From Metabacillus sp. FJAT-52054 (GTDB lineage Bacteria; Bacillota; Bacilli; Bacillales; Bacillaceae): a DNA stretch of 64,000 bases. The first letter of the stretch is position 1, and the number at the start of each line of letters is the position of its first letter. A program made the translations under genes and the position numbers. Below are positions 17,556 through 27,356 of this stretch, piece by piece. The stretch spans positions 558,001 through 622,000 of the forward strand of contig NZ_CP147407.1 of NCBI RefSeq assembly GCF_037201815.1, read 5' to 3'. Under the pieces are notes generated by a model. The model had not been told where the DNA came from and did no database searches. It was given only the letters and a program-made list of their open reading frames with translations.

Positions 17556-18281
17556 ATGTCGGACAAACATGAAATCCGCGAAAAAGTGTGGCAGTTGCTT
17601 GAGGAAGAGAGGCTTGGGAGATTTCCCTTTCCTTTAAAAGGCAGAATTCCAAATTTTAAAGGAGCGGAAAAAGCAGCGGCTTTTGTTTTTGAGATGCCCG
17701 AATATAAGCTCGCGAATGTTATTAAGGTAAATCCTGATGCCCCGCAGCTTCCGCTTAGGGCACAAGTGTTAAAGGATGGGAAAACGCTTCTTGTTCCAAC
17801 ACCAAGATTAAAAGCAGGCTTCATTCAGGTGAAGCCTGAATGGGTGCCGGCGGGAGAAGAGAGAAGGGCAGCCAGTTTAAGCCATATTAAGGAGTACGGA
17901 CAGCTTCTGCCGTTATCTGAACTTCCAAAAATTGATCTAATCGTCATCGGCTCTGTGGCGATGACTGCGGACGGTAGGCGTCTTGGAAAAGGAGAAGGCT
18001 ATGCTGACCGGGAATACGCGATCATCAGAGAGCTTGGCAATCCTGAGATTCCCGTCATTACGACTGTTAACAGCCGGCAGCTTGTAGAGGATGATATTCC
18101 GGTAGAGGAATTTGATTTAACGGCTGATTGGATCGCGACAGAAGAAGGGCTGATGAAAACGGGATCCTGCGTTCCGAAGCCGAAGGGAATTGTCTGGGGC
18201 AGGGTGACGGAGGAAGATATGGAAGCCATGCCGGTGCTTCAGGAAATAAAAGATTTCATAAGCAAAAAAAATCCCCTTTAA
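17556..18281 (+). CDS. 5-formyltetrahydrofolate cyclo-ligase family protein
   Basis: 241 aa. The fold signature of 5-FTHF cyclo-ligase/MTHFSD proteins is visible: KTLLVPTPRLKAGF, IDLIVIGSVAMTADGRRLGKGEGYADREYAII (the phosphate/ATP-binding DGRRLGKGEGYAD motif) and PVITTVNSRQLVEDDIPVEEFD. Canonical enzymes convert 5-formyl-THF to 5,10-methenyl-THF with ATP. The N-terminus (KVWQLLEEERLGRFPFPLKGRIPNFKGA) is of the MTHFSD-like subgroup, whose activity is less certain. GAAAGGGGAC precedes the ATG. Confidence 0.82.
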   Translation: MSDKHEIREKVWQLLEEERLGRFPFPLKGRIPNFKGAEKAAAFVFEMPEYKLANVIKVNPDAPQLPLRAQVLKDGKTLLVPTPRLKAGFIQVKPEWVPAGEERRAASLSHIKEYGQLLPLSELPKIDLIVIGSVAMTADGRRLGKGEGYADREYAIIRELGNPEIPVITTVNSRQLVEDDIPVEEFDLTADWIATEEGLMKTGSCVPKPKGIVWGRVTEEDMEAMPVLQEIKDFISKKNPL

Positions 18282-18301
18282 GTCCTGCTTAAAGGGGATT
18301 C
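18270..18301. terminator. Bidirectional terminator
   Basis: 13-bp stem AATCCCCTTTAAG/CTTAAAGGGGATT flanked by an A-run on the left and CTTTCT on the right, between convergent genes; it begins inside the end of the folate gene. Confidence 0.85.
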
Positions 18302-18310
18302 TTTCTGTCA

Positions 18311-19339
18311 TTAGATTTTGGCATAAAGCGGATCTGTTACTTTCACGAGCTGCTTCCCAAGATTTGAACCACTGAACAGTCCAAGGAACGCATCCGGGAT
18401 GTTCTCAAATCCTTCTACGATTGTTTCTTCATATTTCAGGCTTCCGTTTTTTACCCATGCACCAAGCTGGCGGGATCCTTCTTCAAAGCGGTCAGCATAG
18501 TCTCCTACGACAAAGCCTTTCATCAGAGCACTGGACTTGATGAGCTTCATTTGGACACGCGGTCCCAAATCTTCTCCGGCTTTGTTGTAAGAGGAGATGG
18601 CTCCACAAATCGGTACGCGGGCAAATTTGTTCAACAGGCTGTAGACAGCATCGGAAATTTCTCCCCCTACATTGTCAAAATAGACGTCCACGCCATTCGG
18701 ACAGGCTTTTTCTAGTGCCTTTTGAACGTCGTCCGTTTTATAGTTGATGGTTTCATCAAAACCAATCTCTTTTAAGTATTGGATTTTATCCTCTGTTCCG
18801 GCGATTCCGACAACACGTGCTCCTTTAATCTTCGCGATCTGTCCAACAAGTGATCCTACAGCTCCGGCAGCACCGGATACAACGACGGTTTCGCCTTCCT
18901 GAGGCTGACCGATGTGAAGAAGTCCGAAGTAAGCGGTCAGACCGGGCATTCCAAGAACACCAAGAGCTGTTGTGATCGGCGCTACATCCGGATCAATTTT
19001 TCGTACTGCTTTTGCCGGGACAGCAGAATATTCCTGCCAGCCGAGCATTCCTACAATCGTATCTCCGCGTTTAAAGTCAGGAGAGTTCGATTGAACGATT
19101 TCACCGACTACGCCTCCATGAATAACTTCATCAAGAGGGAACGGTTCAACATACGATTTCGTATCCTGCATACGGCCTCTCATATAGGGATCTACAGATA
19201 AATATAATGTGCGTACAAGCACCTCTCCATCTTTCGGTTCCGGGACGCTTGTGTTAGTAAAGCGGAATGTTTCCGCAGTTGGCATTCCGTTCGGGCGCTG
19301 TGCAAGCTGGATTTGTTTTTGAGTTGTGCTTTCCATCAT
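18311..19339 (-). CDS. yfmJ: NADP-dependent oxidoreductase (YfmJ, MDR family)
   Basis: 342 aa. This is a zinc-independent medium-chain reductase: N-terminal GroES-like domain with LYLSVDPYMRGRM, a Rossmann domain with VVVSGAAGAVGSLVGQIAK, and DVYFDNVGGEISDAV, the hallmark of the leukotriene B4 dehydrogenase/YfmJ group. It reduces alpha,beta-unsaturated carbonyls with NADPH in the cytoplasm. Two consecutive ATG codons follow AAGGAGG; the first is given, the second (19336) is equally possible. Monocistronic. Confidence 0.9.
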   Translation of the reverse strand: MMESTTQKQIQLAQRPNGMPTAETFRFTNTSVPEPKDGEVLVRTLYLSVDPYMRGRMQDTKSYVEPFPLDEVIHGGVVGEIVQSNSPDFKRGDTIVGMLGWQEYSAVPAKAVRKIDPDVAPITTALGVLGMPGLTAYFGLLHIGQPQEGETVVVSGAAGAVGSLVGQIAKIKGARVVGIAGTEDKIQYLKEIGFDETINYKTDDVQKALEKACPNGVDVYFDNVGGEISDAVYSLLNKFARVPICGAISSYNKAGEDLGPRVQMKLIKSSALMKGFVVGDYADRFEEGSRQLGAWVKNGSLKYEETIVEGFENIPDAFLGLFSGSNLGKQLVKVTDPLYAKI

Positions 19340-19481
19340 CTATTCCTCCTTGAGTTCTTATATGACTATATTTACCCTATCATCATGCGCAAGCTTGTTC
19401 AAAGAATACACCTTGAAAACGGCATATTCGTTTTCGCTTGAATGATCCATTAAAGGTAAAGTAAAGATGGGAGGGATCAAT

Positions 19482-20453
19482 GTGAAAATAGCGATTATTG
19501 GAGCCGGGCTTACCGGTTTAACGGCGGCTGCAGTTCTGAAGGAAAAAGGGGTATCGAGTATCACGCTTTTTGATAAAGGAAAAAGTCCGGGAGGCCGGCT
19601 TGCAACCAGAAGAATTGGGGAAGGGAGGGCGGATCATGGTGCTCAGTTTTTTACGGTCCGCACAGAGGAGTTAAAAAAAGAAGCAGATCAATGGCTTGAA
19701 AAAGGCTGGATTCAAAAATGGTTCGGCGATCCGTACCCGCGTTACGCAGGGGCGGAGGGAATGAACAGCCTTGCTAAGCATCTCGCAGAGGAACTGGATG
19801 TGAAGACAAATACCAGAATCGTTCAAATCGAGGAAAAAGAGCATGGATTTGAGCTTTTTGCTGAATCGGGAGAAAGCTTTCAAGCTGAAGCCATCCTAAT
19901 AACCATTCCTGCTCCTCAAGCGGTTGATCTTCTGACCGCAAGCCGCATCAGGGCCGGACATGAACTCGCAGGAATCCGGTTCAATCCATGCTTTGTTGCC
20001 ATGGCATCCCTAAAAAAGGATTTGAGTATTGGCAGTGAAGGGCATCTTGATTCGGGCCTTCCGGAAGGTTTGGAAAGGATTGCCTGCCAATCGGAAAAAG
20101 GGATATCCATTGAGCCGATCGTAAGCATCTATATGACTGGAGAATGGTCTGCGGAGCATTTTGAAAAGCAGGATGAGGAAATTACGTCCATAATACTGGA
20201 CAAAGTGAAGGAATATGTACCAATGGAGAATGTAAATTCGGTGCAGCTTAAGCGCTGGCGCTATGCAGAAGCGGTGCAGCCTTACCATCGGCCATTTTTG
20301 GACCTCAGGACGGAGCATCCCCTTTTGGCTGCAGGGGATGCCTTCTTAAGGGAAGATGATCCTGCGGGAAGGACGAGATTTGAAAGTGCCTTTCTGTCGG
20401 GTATGGATGCAGGCGAGGAGCTGTATGAAAGAGCAAAAACACGGGATAAATGA
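19482..20453 (+). CDS. NAD(P)/FAD-dependent amine oxidase-like (renalase-type) protein
   Basis: 323 aa from the GTG at 19482 (GGGAGGG 6-7 nt upstream); the in-frame ATG at 19467 would lie in the ribosome site. The N-terminal Rossmann fold (VKIAIIGAGLTGLTAAAVLKEKG) and FDKGKSPGGRLATRR bind FAD, and DHGAQFFTVRTEE is characteristic of renalase-like proteins. The C-terminus has the flavin-contacting LLAAGDAFL segment. Natural substrate unknown; the family oxidises NAD(P)H isomers or small amines. Confidence 0.82.
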   Translation: MKIAIIGAGLTGLTAAAVLKEKGVSSITLFDKGKSPGGRLATRRIGEGRADHGAQFFTVRTEELKKEADQWLEKGWIQKWFGDPYPRYAGAEGMNSLAKHLAEELDVKTNTRIVQIEEKEHGFELFAESGESFQAEAILITIPAPQAVDLLTASRIRAGHELAGIRFNPCFVAMASLKKDLSIGSEGHLDSGLPEGLERIACQSEKGISIEPIVSIYMTGEWSAEHFEKQDEEITSIILDKVKEYVPMENVNSVQLKRWRYAEAVQPYHRPFLDLRTEHPLLAAGDAFLREDDPAGRTRFESAFLSGMDAGEELYERAKTRDK

Positions 20454-20483
20454 CTTAAACAATCGTTTGTTTGTCATAAAAGA

Positions 20484-20521
20484 GAGAAGCGCAGGGTTGT
20501 AACCCGGCGTTTCTTTTTTTT
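20484..20521 (+). terminator. Terminator of the FAD oxidoreductase gene
   Basis: Hairpin AGAAGCGC-AGGGTT/AACCC-GGCGTTTCT followed by a run of T. The rest of the 20454-20844 gap is AT-rich with no supported gene. Confidence 0.75.
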
Positions 20522-20844
20522 TGATGGCTGCGTTAAATCATGCTGCACCTGTTAATTGGATTGGAAGCCGAACGCCTGCATCAGAAATCAACAGCCAAGA
20601 AAAACAGAGCTTTTAAAAAAAGCTATTTCCTCTTATATGTCATTTGGCCAGTGCTGGTTCAATATGCCTCTATCTATTTTCGTTTATGGGAAATTCCCTT
20701 TCAAATAGAGGCGAAAACAAGAGAATGCGCCGTCAGAACTGGATATTGGATGATATTTCCTCTATTGTAAGATTGGACATTGTGAACCATTTCTACTATT
20801 GTTAAGATGGTTGAAAGTCTAGTACGACATATAGGAGGACAGTA

Positions 20845-21930
20845 GTGACAGATACATATGACCTGTTCCTGAAGGCGAAAGAATTCATTCAAATCAGTTA
20901 CCATGAGCTAGGAAAAGAAGAGGAAATAGAAGAGCGTTTGCTCAGCATTAAGCAGGAAATTGAAGAAAGCGGACAATATGTGCATACGGGGATTGAACTT
21001 GAATATGGTGCAAAGCTTGCGTGGCGCAACAGTAATCGCTGTATAGGAAGGCTGTTCTGGCAGTCTCTCCATGTCATGGATGAGCGAGGGGCAGAGACGG
21101 AAGAGGAAGTCGCGGAAGCTCTTATCCGCCATATTGAATATGCGTCCAACGGAGGGAAAATCCGGCCGTCCATCACCATTTTTAAGTCGAAGGACAAGGA
21201 GAAGCACAGGATTCGTATTTGGAACCACCAGCTGCTCCGATATGCAGGATATAAATTTGATGAAGGGTATAGAGGAGATCCTGCCTCCATCGAATTTACG
21301 GAAGTATGCCGGGAACTCGGATGGGAGGGGCCGTATACCGATTATGATATGCTTCCGCTCGTTGTTTCTGCAGGCGAGAATCGGCCGAAGTGGTTCCCGA
21401 TTCCAGAGGACAGAATCATCGAAGTTCCGATCGTTCATCCGGAAATCCCAGCCTTTCAGGATCTTTTCTTAAAATGGTATGGCGTCCCGATCATTTCAGA
21501 CATGAGCCTTGAAATTGGGGGGATTGTTTATGGAGCTGCCCCATTTAACGGGTGGTACATGGGGACAGAAATCGGTGCCAGAAACCTAGCGGATGAAGAA
21601 CGGTATAATATGCTTCCTAAGGTCGCTTCCATTATGGGACTGAAAACGGATTTGAACTCATCCTTATGGAAAGACCGAGCATTGGTCGAGCTCAATGCGG
21701 CAGTCCTCTATTCCTTCAAGGAAGCAGGCGTAAGCATTGTCGACCATCACACCGCCGCCGCTCAATTTAAAAGATTTGAGGAAAGAGAAGAGAGCAGCGG
21801 GAGAGATGTTACCGGAGACTGGGCATGGCTTATTCCGCCCATCTCGCCAGCCGCAACGCATATTTTTCATAAAAATTATAACAATGAGATAAAAACACCG
21901 AACTACTTCTATCAGAAAAAACCCTATTAG
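20845..21930 (+). CDS. nos: Bacterial nitric oxide synthase oxygenase
   Basis: 361 aa starting at GTG with AGGAGG upstream. It is an oxygenase-only NOS. The haem-thiolate cysteine is in [14 protein letters not shown] (about residue 66), and the substrate pocket segments are recognisable ([59 protein letters not shown]). It converts arginine to citrulline and NO using generic flavodoxin-type reductases. The position near acylphosphatase matches the yflL-nos neighbourhood of B. subtilis, but an oxalate decarboxylase-like gene and an O-antigen ligase-like gene intervene. Confidence 0.97.
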   Translation: MTDTYDLFLKAKEFIQISYHELGKEEEIEERLLSIKQEIEESGQYVHTGIELEYGAKLAWRNSNRCIGRLFWQSLHVMDERGAETEEEVAEALIRHIEYASNGGKIRPSITIFKSKDKEKHRIRIWNHQLLRYAGYKFDEGYRGDPASIEFTEVCRELGWEGPYTDYDMLPLVVSAGENRPKWFPIPEDRIIEVPIVHPEIPAFQDLFLKWYGVPIISDMSLEIGGIVYGAAPFNGWYMGTEIGARNLADEERYNMLPKVASIMGLKTDLNSSLWKDRALVELNAAVLYSFKEAGVSIVDHHTAAAQFKRFEEREESSGRDVTGDWAWLIPPISPAATHIFHKNYNNEIKTPNYFYQKKPY

Positions 21931-21940
21931 ATTCCAAATC

Positions 21941-21974
21941 AAAAAACTCGCCCTGCTGCCGGTCGAGTTTTTTT
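21941..21974. terminator. Bidirectional terminator between nos and the bicupin gene
   Basis: AAAAAACTCG...CGAGTTTTTTT hairpin located between the two convergent stop codons. Confidence 0.85.
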
Positions 21975-21978
21975 ATGT

Positions 21979-23172
21979 TCAGTTGTTTTTAGGGTAATAG
22001 GAAAATCCGGGATACTTAACTACCGGCCATTTTTCTTTGCGGAGAGAATTCATCAGCTCACGCGTCGCATTTAAATTGGATTGAACAATTTGTTCAGGAG
22101 TCAAGGCCATCCACTGGTTCAGTGACAAATCGGCAAATCGGTCGCTTTTGAATATCTCCAAATACCAGAGAGTCTCACTGCCGGTGTTTTGGATATAGTG
22201 GCCCGCTGCAAAAGGAACATATCCGACATCTCCTGCCTGATAATCAAAAGTACGTGCCGTGCCGTTTCCAGTAAAGACAGTCATGCGTCCTTTTCCTGTA
22301 AGGTAATATTGCCACTCCGCATTGTTCGGATGCCAGTGAAGCTCCCTCATGGCTCCCGGCTCCACCTCAACAATCGCTGCCGCTATCGTTTTTGAAATCG
22401 GAAAATTAGAGGAGTCTACAATGCGGACGCTTCCCCCTGGCGTGATAAGCGGTTTTTGTTTAAGCAGTTCGTGTTTGAAGGTAAGGGGAACCTCTCCATA
22501 TGGAGACTGAATTTTCTGGCTCTCTAAAGGACCAGGAACCTCCCCTTGATAAATGTAGACCTGATCTTTAGGAATTGAGTCAAAGGCGCTTTCCGGTACG
22601 CCGAAATTGGCAGATAAAACATCCTTTGGCGTATGGGCAAACCAGTCGGAAATGGATAGAGTACTTAAATCAGTAAAGTTGCCGTCATCGAACACGAGGA
22701 GAAATTCACACTGCTCGAGCCCTTGAATGGAATGCGGAATTCCAGGGGGGAAATACCACAGGTCGCCCGGGCCGACATCGGCAATGAAATTCCTCCCATT
22801 TTGATCAACGGCAGTAATCCGTGCGCGTCCCAGTATCATATAAGACCATTCCGCTTCCTGATGCCAATGGAGCTCACGAACTCCGCCAGCTGTTAAGCTC
22901 ATATTTACCCCCGCGATGGTGGTCGAGACCGGCAATTCCCTCACCGTAATCTCTCTTGACCATCCTCCGTGGTTTAACTTCATGCTCGTGTCAGAAAAAG
23001 AGAATTTTAAATTAGGTACAAGCCCTGCATCCGTTTTAGGCGGAACGAGCATATCGGGATTTTGGAGGTCCCTAATTACATTTCGGGGGCCCGCATCGAT
23101 TGTCCCGGCTCCATCACTCCGGATTGGCTGAGGAAGCTTTTGGACCCCTTGATCAGTCGCTCTTTTATCCAA
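21979..23172 (-). CDS. Oxalate decarboxylase-type bicupin (OxdC/OxdD-like)
   Basis: 397 aa from a TTG start with AGAGAGGTG 7 nt upstream; the longer frame has no ribosome site. Two cupin domains each carry the Mn ligands: H102, H104, E108, H147 in [19 protein letters not shown], and the second set in [20 protein letters not shown]. Arg99 and the C-domain glutamate (YLEIF) are also present. The N-domain lid, SENST in B. subtilis OxdC, reads T-D-L-S-T here (about 167-171), so the proton-relay Glu is replaced by Asp. Family reaction: oxalate to formate and CO2. The short charged N-terminus resembles spore-associated OxdD. Confidence 0.88.
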   Translation of the reverse strand: MDKRATDQGVQKLPQPIRSDGAGTIDAGPRNVIRDLQNPDMLVPPKTDAGLVPNLKFSFSDTSMKLNHGGWSREITVRELPVSTTIAGVNMSLTAGGVRELHWHQEAEWSYMILGRARITAVDQNGRNFIADVGPGDLWYFPPGIPHSIQGLEQCEFLLVFDDGNFTDLSTLSISDWFAHTPKDVLSANFGVPESAFDSIPKDQVYIYQGEVPGPLESQKIQSPYGEVPLTFKHELLKQKPLITPGGSVRIVDSSNFPISKTIAAAIVEVEPGAMRELHWHPNNAEWQYYLTGKGRMTVFTGNGTARTFDYQAGDVGYVPFAAGHYIQNTGSETLWYLEIFKSDRFADLSLNQWMALTPEQIVQSNLNATRELMNSLRKEKWPVVKYPGFSYYPKNN

Positions 23173-23207
23173 GAAAAAGCACCTCTCTTTTTCAGATAAG
23201 CCTATTT

Positions 23208-23247
23208 TAAAAAACGAAAATGACGTGTGAATATACACACGTCATTT
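23208..23247 (-). terminator. Terminator of the O-antigen ligase-like gene
   Basis: 12-bp perfect stem AAATGACGTGTG/CACACGTCATTT followed on the minus strand by TTTCGTTTTTT. Confidence 0.85.
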
Positions 23248-23288
23248 CCTATCCTAGAGTATTCAATTTTCTTTTCAAATAGAACTCG

Positions 23289-24581
23289 TTAGTATTTCCC
23301 TTTATTCTTCTGAGACTTCGAAACGTGATGCGGTTTCTCTGTCTGAAGACTGATTCTCAAATAGGCTCTTTTTATATAGGCTGCCGATTTTTGGACAACG
23401 TGAACCGGCTCTGTATATCGGTCCCAGCTCGCGAGCAGGATGACAGTAATTAAGGCTGTTTGCGGTGAGACGAGCGGGTGATCAAGAATTCCGGTCAGGA
23501 AAATAATCGGAATGGAAATCATAAACAGATTCAGAAGCTGTTTCCGCTTTGATTCCATAAAATACAGGCAGCAAAATTTAAAGGCAATGCCGCCTGCAAG
23601 GAGCAAGAAGGCAAGTCCGCCAATTGTGCCGTATTCAGCGAAAAAGGCAAGGAACATGTTATGAGCATGCGGAACAGCTTTTCCTGTCAGCTGCAGGTAT
23701 GACTCTGAAAAACCGAGAGGGGTCGTACCGAAATAAGTGTTGTCCTTCCAGATGCTCAAACTGTTCAGCCAGATTTCTTTACGTGCAAGGGCAGAGTGGT
23801 CAATGACTTCGGTTCTTGGAATCAATTCAATCAGCTGATCCCGAATAGCGTATAGCATCCCAAGACAGGTAATTCCAAGCTTCGGATTTAATTTTATTAA
23901 TAGGAATAGAGACATGATAAACATTGTCGCCACTCCCGAACGTGAACCGGTCTGGAAAATGGCTGCGGCAATGACAAGAATCAGCGGAATTTGATATAGA
24001 AGAAGCTGATTCTCTCTATTTTTTAGATGGCCGATCATGCTCGTCAGCACAAATGCAAAGGTCAGCAGCAGAAGAAAGGCTGTAAAGTTCGGATTATATG
24101 CGCTTCCGAACAGTCTGGCTTCACTATCGCCGGAGCCTCCGATAAATTGAGTGCCTGTTAGGAATGCCATCCATCCGTCCATGTGATGATCCTTTAGCAT
24201 CAGGCCTGATAAAAATAAATAAAAACCTCCGGCAATTACAATACGCTTATAGCGCTGAAACGATCCTAAGGTTAAGGTGTCTTTAATGTATAGATACAAT
24301 CCAAGATACCCTGCGATCAGTGCAACAATCAGAAGGTATGATCCGTTTTGCTGAACGATACTTGCCCCTGCGGATGATACGAGAAGGCAAAGGAAGAAAA
24401 ACGTCGTTAAGTTGAGCGTAAATGGTGCTCTGCGGTATACAGCCTTATTTAGATGATTCCAGCCAATCACCACTAGCCATAAAATGCCTGCGGGAGGGAG
24501 GATGAAGCAAAGACCTACACCGATCTCTAAATGATAAGCTTTAATCCATGCTAATAGTTTTTCAAAGTTTATTTTAATCAT
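23289..24581 (-). CDS. O-antigen ligase/polymerase-like membrane protein
   Basis: 430 aa, about 10-12 hydrophobic helices. The segment GSAYNPNFTAFLLLL followed by FQTGSRSGVATMF is the conserved loop of Wzy_C/WaaL-type (O-antigen_lig) proteins, and HAHNMFLAFFAEYGTIGGLAF is the late periplasmic-loop motif with the key histidine. Such proteins join or polymerise undecaprenyl-linked glycans at the outer face of the membrane. The gene stands alone with no glycosyltransferases nearby, so its glycan substrate is unknown. The C-terminus is basic and cytoplasmic (KSQKNKGKY). Confidence 0.8.
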   Translation of the reverse strand: MIKINFEKLLAWIKAYHLEIGVGLCFILPPAGILWLVVIGWNHLNKAVYRRAPFTLNLTTFFFLCLLVSSAGASIVQQNGSYLLIVALIAGYLGLYLYIKDTLTLGSFQRYKRIVIAGGFYLFLSGLMLKDHHMDGWMAFLTGTQFIGGSGDSEARLFGSAYNPNFTAFLLLLTFAFVLTSMIGHLKNRENQLLLYQIPLILVIAAAIFQTGSRSGVATMFIMSLFLLIKLNPKLGITCLGMLYAIRDQLIELIPRTEVIDHSALARKEIWLNSLSIWKDNTYFGTTPLGFSESYLQLTGKAVPHAHNMFLAFFAEYGTIGGLAFLLLAGGIAFKFCCLYFMESKRKQLLNLFMISIPIIFLTGILDHPLVSPQTALITVILLASWDRYTEPVHVVQKSAAYIKRAYLRISLQTEKPHHVSKSQKNKGKY

Positions 24582-25070
24582 GAGTCTCCTCTTTCTTACC
24601 TTACCTTAGATCGTTTACCGGTAACGGTTAAGAATTTGCATTCACATGAACATAGACTAAAATTTCCCAAACGATAGAAAATTTAAATCTTAATTCTAAA
24701 TATATATCTAAATTTCAGATGAATGTAACCCTTTCAGCCAATTCTTAACTAAAAATACACAAAAAATACACGAAACCCTTACATTTTGTTTACACAAATT
24801 ATGCAACTGCACACATCGGAAACCAACTTTAACACTTTACTGCTTTTCGTTTTACTAGTCAATAAGGAAAGGGAACGGTAAATTTTGTTTCCCTGCCCGA
24901 GGTTCTTTACCCTTTACTGCAGCGGAGTAAACTAAGAAGAAAATTCCACATCCCGCAAATCCATACAGAAAGCAGTTTCTAAAGTTGCTTTCTCTATTTA
25001 AAAGTAGTTTGATTGGGGGCAGCAGGAGTCGCGCATACCCTATAATTGTTCATAATGCCTATAAATAAAC
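24582..25070. other. Long intergenic stretch, no gene seen
   Basis: About 490 bases without a supported reading frame. It contains a 10-bp palindrome TTACCGGTAA at 24615-24624 just upstream of the O-antigen ligase-like gene, and a hairpin AGAAAGCA/TGCTTTCT at 24967-24993 with an 11-nt loop. Base composition is strongly AT-rich in the first half. No riboswitch class recognised. Confidence 0.5.
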
Positions 25071-25115
25071 AAAACCCCCGGAGTGTGAATGAACACAGCA
25101 TCTCGGGGGTTTCGA
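25071..25115 (-). terminator. Terminator of the acylphosphatase gene
   Basis: Strong stem CCCCCG...CGGGGG flanked on the minus strand by TTTTG. Confidence 0.8.
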
Positions 25116-25146
25116 TTTCATTTATTCTCTCTCGGCAGGACCTTTT

Positions 25147-25419
25147 TTAATAACGGATATCGAAAGCACTGAAGGTTTCTTCCTCACTGCATTCGGTCTG
25201 CTCAATATCCTTCACTTTCGCTAGCGGGCTTCCTTTTTTCATATCGTCAATGAAGGCTTCCAGCTGCCTGGTTTCACCCTCTGCCACAATTTCAACAGAA
25301 CCATTGTCCATGTTTTTGGCAAAGCCTTTGATATTCCGATGGATGGCTTTCGTTTGTGCATAATACCGAAAACCTACACCCTGAACATGTCCATGTACAA
25401 AAAGTTTTGTTTTCACCAT
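25147..25419 (-). CDS. yflL: Acylphosphatase
   Basis: 90 aa, the canonical size, from the ATG preceded by AAGGAGG. The phosphate-binding loop HVQGVGFRYYAQ contains the catalytic Arg, and the catalytic Asn is in IKGFAKNMDNGSVEIVAEG. It hydrolyses carboxyl-phosphate bonds (acyl phosphates such as carbamoyl or acetyl phosphate) in the cytoplasm. It starts 10 nt after the thioredoxin-like gene, so the two form one operon. Confidence 0.95.
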   Translation of the reverse strand: MVKTKLFVHGHVQGVGFRYYAQTKAIHRNIKGFAKNMDNGSVEIVAEGETRQLEAFIDDMKKGSPLAKVKDIEQTECSEEETFSAFDIRY

Positions 25420-25429
25420 GATCGCCTCC

Positions 25430-25993
25430 TTACTGAATGCGATTCTTGACCGTTTCAATTAAATCATCTTTAATGTCATTCCAGAAGTCCGTGTCAGTCG
25501 TAAACCGTTGTGCCACGTTTTTGGCAAAGACACCAAACGCATCATTGTATTCAGGGGATTCTTTATCTGGAAGTGTTTGTTTTTGTCCATTGACCCATTC
25601 CTGAACGGATCCTGTTCTCGGTCCCCATCTCGCTATTTCCTCTCCATTTTCATTCAGGAAAATGATAATAGGAATAGAGCGGGCCGTACCATTTGTTAAA
25701 TACTGATCCATTAATTCAAGATTTTCATCGCGGATCAAGTAGCGTGTTTCGATAAGGGCTTCTTCTGAGAGCCTCATGAGAATTGGGAGGTTCACCATTG
25801 CATCGCCGCACCAGTCAGCTGTTAGCACAATCGCACGAAGGTTTTCCTTTTGAAGAGTCTGCAGAAAAACACGGTCTTCCTCTTTTAATTGAAAACTGTT
25901 GTAGATGTGAAGCAGATTCTCCTGGTGAACATTCATTTTTTTGATATACGTTTCTTTTGTCCAGCCTTTTTCAAACCATTCGTTTAGCATCAT
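25430..25993 (-). CDS. Thioredoxin-fold protein with a single-cysteine active site
   Basis: 187 aa; two consecutive ATGs (25993, 25990) lie 6 and 9 nt after AGGAGG. The thioredoxin-like fold is seen from about residue 45: LRAIVLTADWCGDAMVNLPIL, then ARSIPIIIFLNENGEEIARWGPR with the cis-Pro (SIPI). The active site is W-C-G-D, so the second cysteine of CxxC is absent. This belongs to the bacillithiol-era thioredoxin_9 type of proteins common in Bacilli; a disulfide reductase function is doubtful and a monothiol or chaperone role is an inference. Operon with acylphosphatase. Confidence 0.8.
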   Translation of the reverse strand: MMLNEWFEKGWTKETYIKKMNVHQENLLHIYNSFQLKEEDRVFLQTLQKENLRAIVLTADWCGDAMVNLPILMRLSEEALIETRYLIRDENLELMDQYLTNGTARSIPIIIFLNENGEEIARWGPRTGSVQEWVNGQKQTLPDKESPEYNDAFGVFAKNVAQRFTTDTDFWNDIKDDLIETVKNRIQ

Positions 25994-26072
25994 GAATAGC
26001 CTCCTGTTTATTCTTCTCACGTACTACTATATATAAGAATAGGAGAGAATGCGAGTGTCCGGGCTGAAGCCG

Positions 26073-27356
26073 CTATACGTGGACCTTTAGGCCGTTAACA
26101 GACGGATCATCGTAGCGCTGAAACATGATGTAATAAAGAACGGCGCTCAAGCATGCAAGTAAACTGAGAATGATAAACGTACTGGTGAATCCGAACCAAA
26201 CGGTCATAGGGATTGATAGCGGAGCAATCGTCCGCCCGATTGTAAACCGAAGACTAGCTGCAGCGAAATATTGGCCGCGCATTGTCTCCGGAGCAATTTT
26301 TGAAATGAAGCTTTGCTGAAGACCAGCCGTCATTAGCTCGGCAAAAGTAAACAGTGCCATCGCCCCAAGGAATCCAGCCGTACTGGACATCTGGCTGAAC
26401 CAGAGGATGGAGATGGCATAAAAGACGGAAGACCAGATAAACACATTCCGCTCCCTGTACTTTGTCATCCAACGTGTGACAGAAATCGTAAAGATGGCTA
26501 CAAGAAGTCCATTTTCAGAGAGTACGATTCCAAAGGACTGTTCACCATTTACAGTCATATTCCAATTAAAAAAGCTGAAAATGGTTTCCTGTTTAATGAC
26601 TTCCTTAATATATACGGGCATCAGCAAGTCGAGCTGCATAAAGGTCTGTGCCCCGAGTACTCCCGCTAATATGTACAGCATAAACGTTTTGTCGCGGAAA
26701 ATGATCCCATAATCCTTCATTTGTGCCCCGACAACACGGTACCATTTTATATTTTCAGCTTTTGCGTTATTTGAAAGGACGAGAGGAGCCGTCTCCCTTG
26801 TCCATTTAAGCAAGATAAACGCTAAAAGGATGCAGACAAGTCCAGATACGACAAGCAGCTCCACCTTATAATGAACGTAGAAAATACTCCCTAGTATCGG
26901 TCCAAGAACGACCGCAATGTTCAATGAGGTATAGAAAACAGCAAATACATCGCTCCGGTCTTTTTCCGGAACAACATCGGCGATCATCGCCTGACTTGCA
27001 GGCCAGTACAATGCGCCGAACACACCGGCAAGCGCGAAGCAAACAAATGCTATAGAAGGCATATCAACCGCTGGAGAAACGGCTATCCCAAAAACGATAA
27101 ACGAAAGGCCCTGTCCAATCGATGAAAGAACCATCATTTTTTTCCGCCCGAAGCGATCCGCACTATATCCTCCAAGCAAATTAGCAAACACAGAAAACAC
27201 CTGCGCAGCAATCAAGAAAAGTCCAGCTGCTTCCTTGCCGAATTCATCCGAAAAATAAATAGCGAGGAACGGGAAGAACATCCAAAACGTAACGTTCATC
27301 ATCGCTTCCCCGAAAAGACGCACCTTTAAATTAGAATCCCAATCTTTAATTCTCAT
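26073..27356 (-). CDS. MFS multidrug efflux transporter
   Basis: 427 aa with about 12 helices. MFS motif A is in GGYSADRFGRKKMM, and ADVVPEKDRSDVFAVFY after TM4 resembles the DHA1 signature. A loop around residues 240-275 (EVIKQETIFSFFNWNMTVNGEQS) is longer than usual. It is divergent from fosB, with about 120 nt between starts. Substrate unknown. Confidence 0.82.
   Translation of the reverse strand: MRIKDWDSNLKVRLFGEAMMNVTFWMFFPFLAIYFSDEFGKEAAGLFLIAAQVFSVFANLLGGYSADRFGRKKMMVLSSIGQGLSFIVFGIAVSPAVDMPSIAFVCFALAGVFGALYWPASQAMIADVVPEKDRSDVFAVFYTSLNIAVVLGPILGSIFYVHYKVELLVVSGLVCILLAFILLKWTRETAPLVLSNNAKAENIKWYRVVGAQMKDYGIIFRDKTFMLYILAGVLGAQTFMQLDLLMPVYIKEVIKQETIFSFFNWNMTVNGEQSFGIVLSENGLLVAIFTISVTRWMTKYRERNVFIWSSVFYAISILWFSQMSSTAGFLGAMALFTFAELMTAGLQQSFISKIAPETMRGQYFAAASLRFTIGRTIAPLSIPMTVWFGFTSTFIILSLLACLSAVLYYIMFQRYDDPSVNGLKVHV

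Noticed and set aside
20540..20770. 76-codon frame upstream of nos
   Set aside because: No ribosome site, odd composition, and it runs into the likely nos promoter.
24582..25070. c-di-AMP or other riboswitch in the long gap
   Set aside because: Looked for conserved cores on both strands and did not find a convincing set; only simple hairpins are seen.
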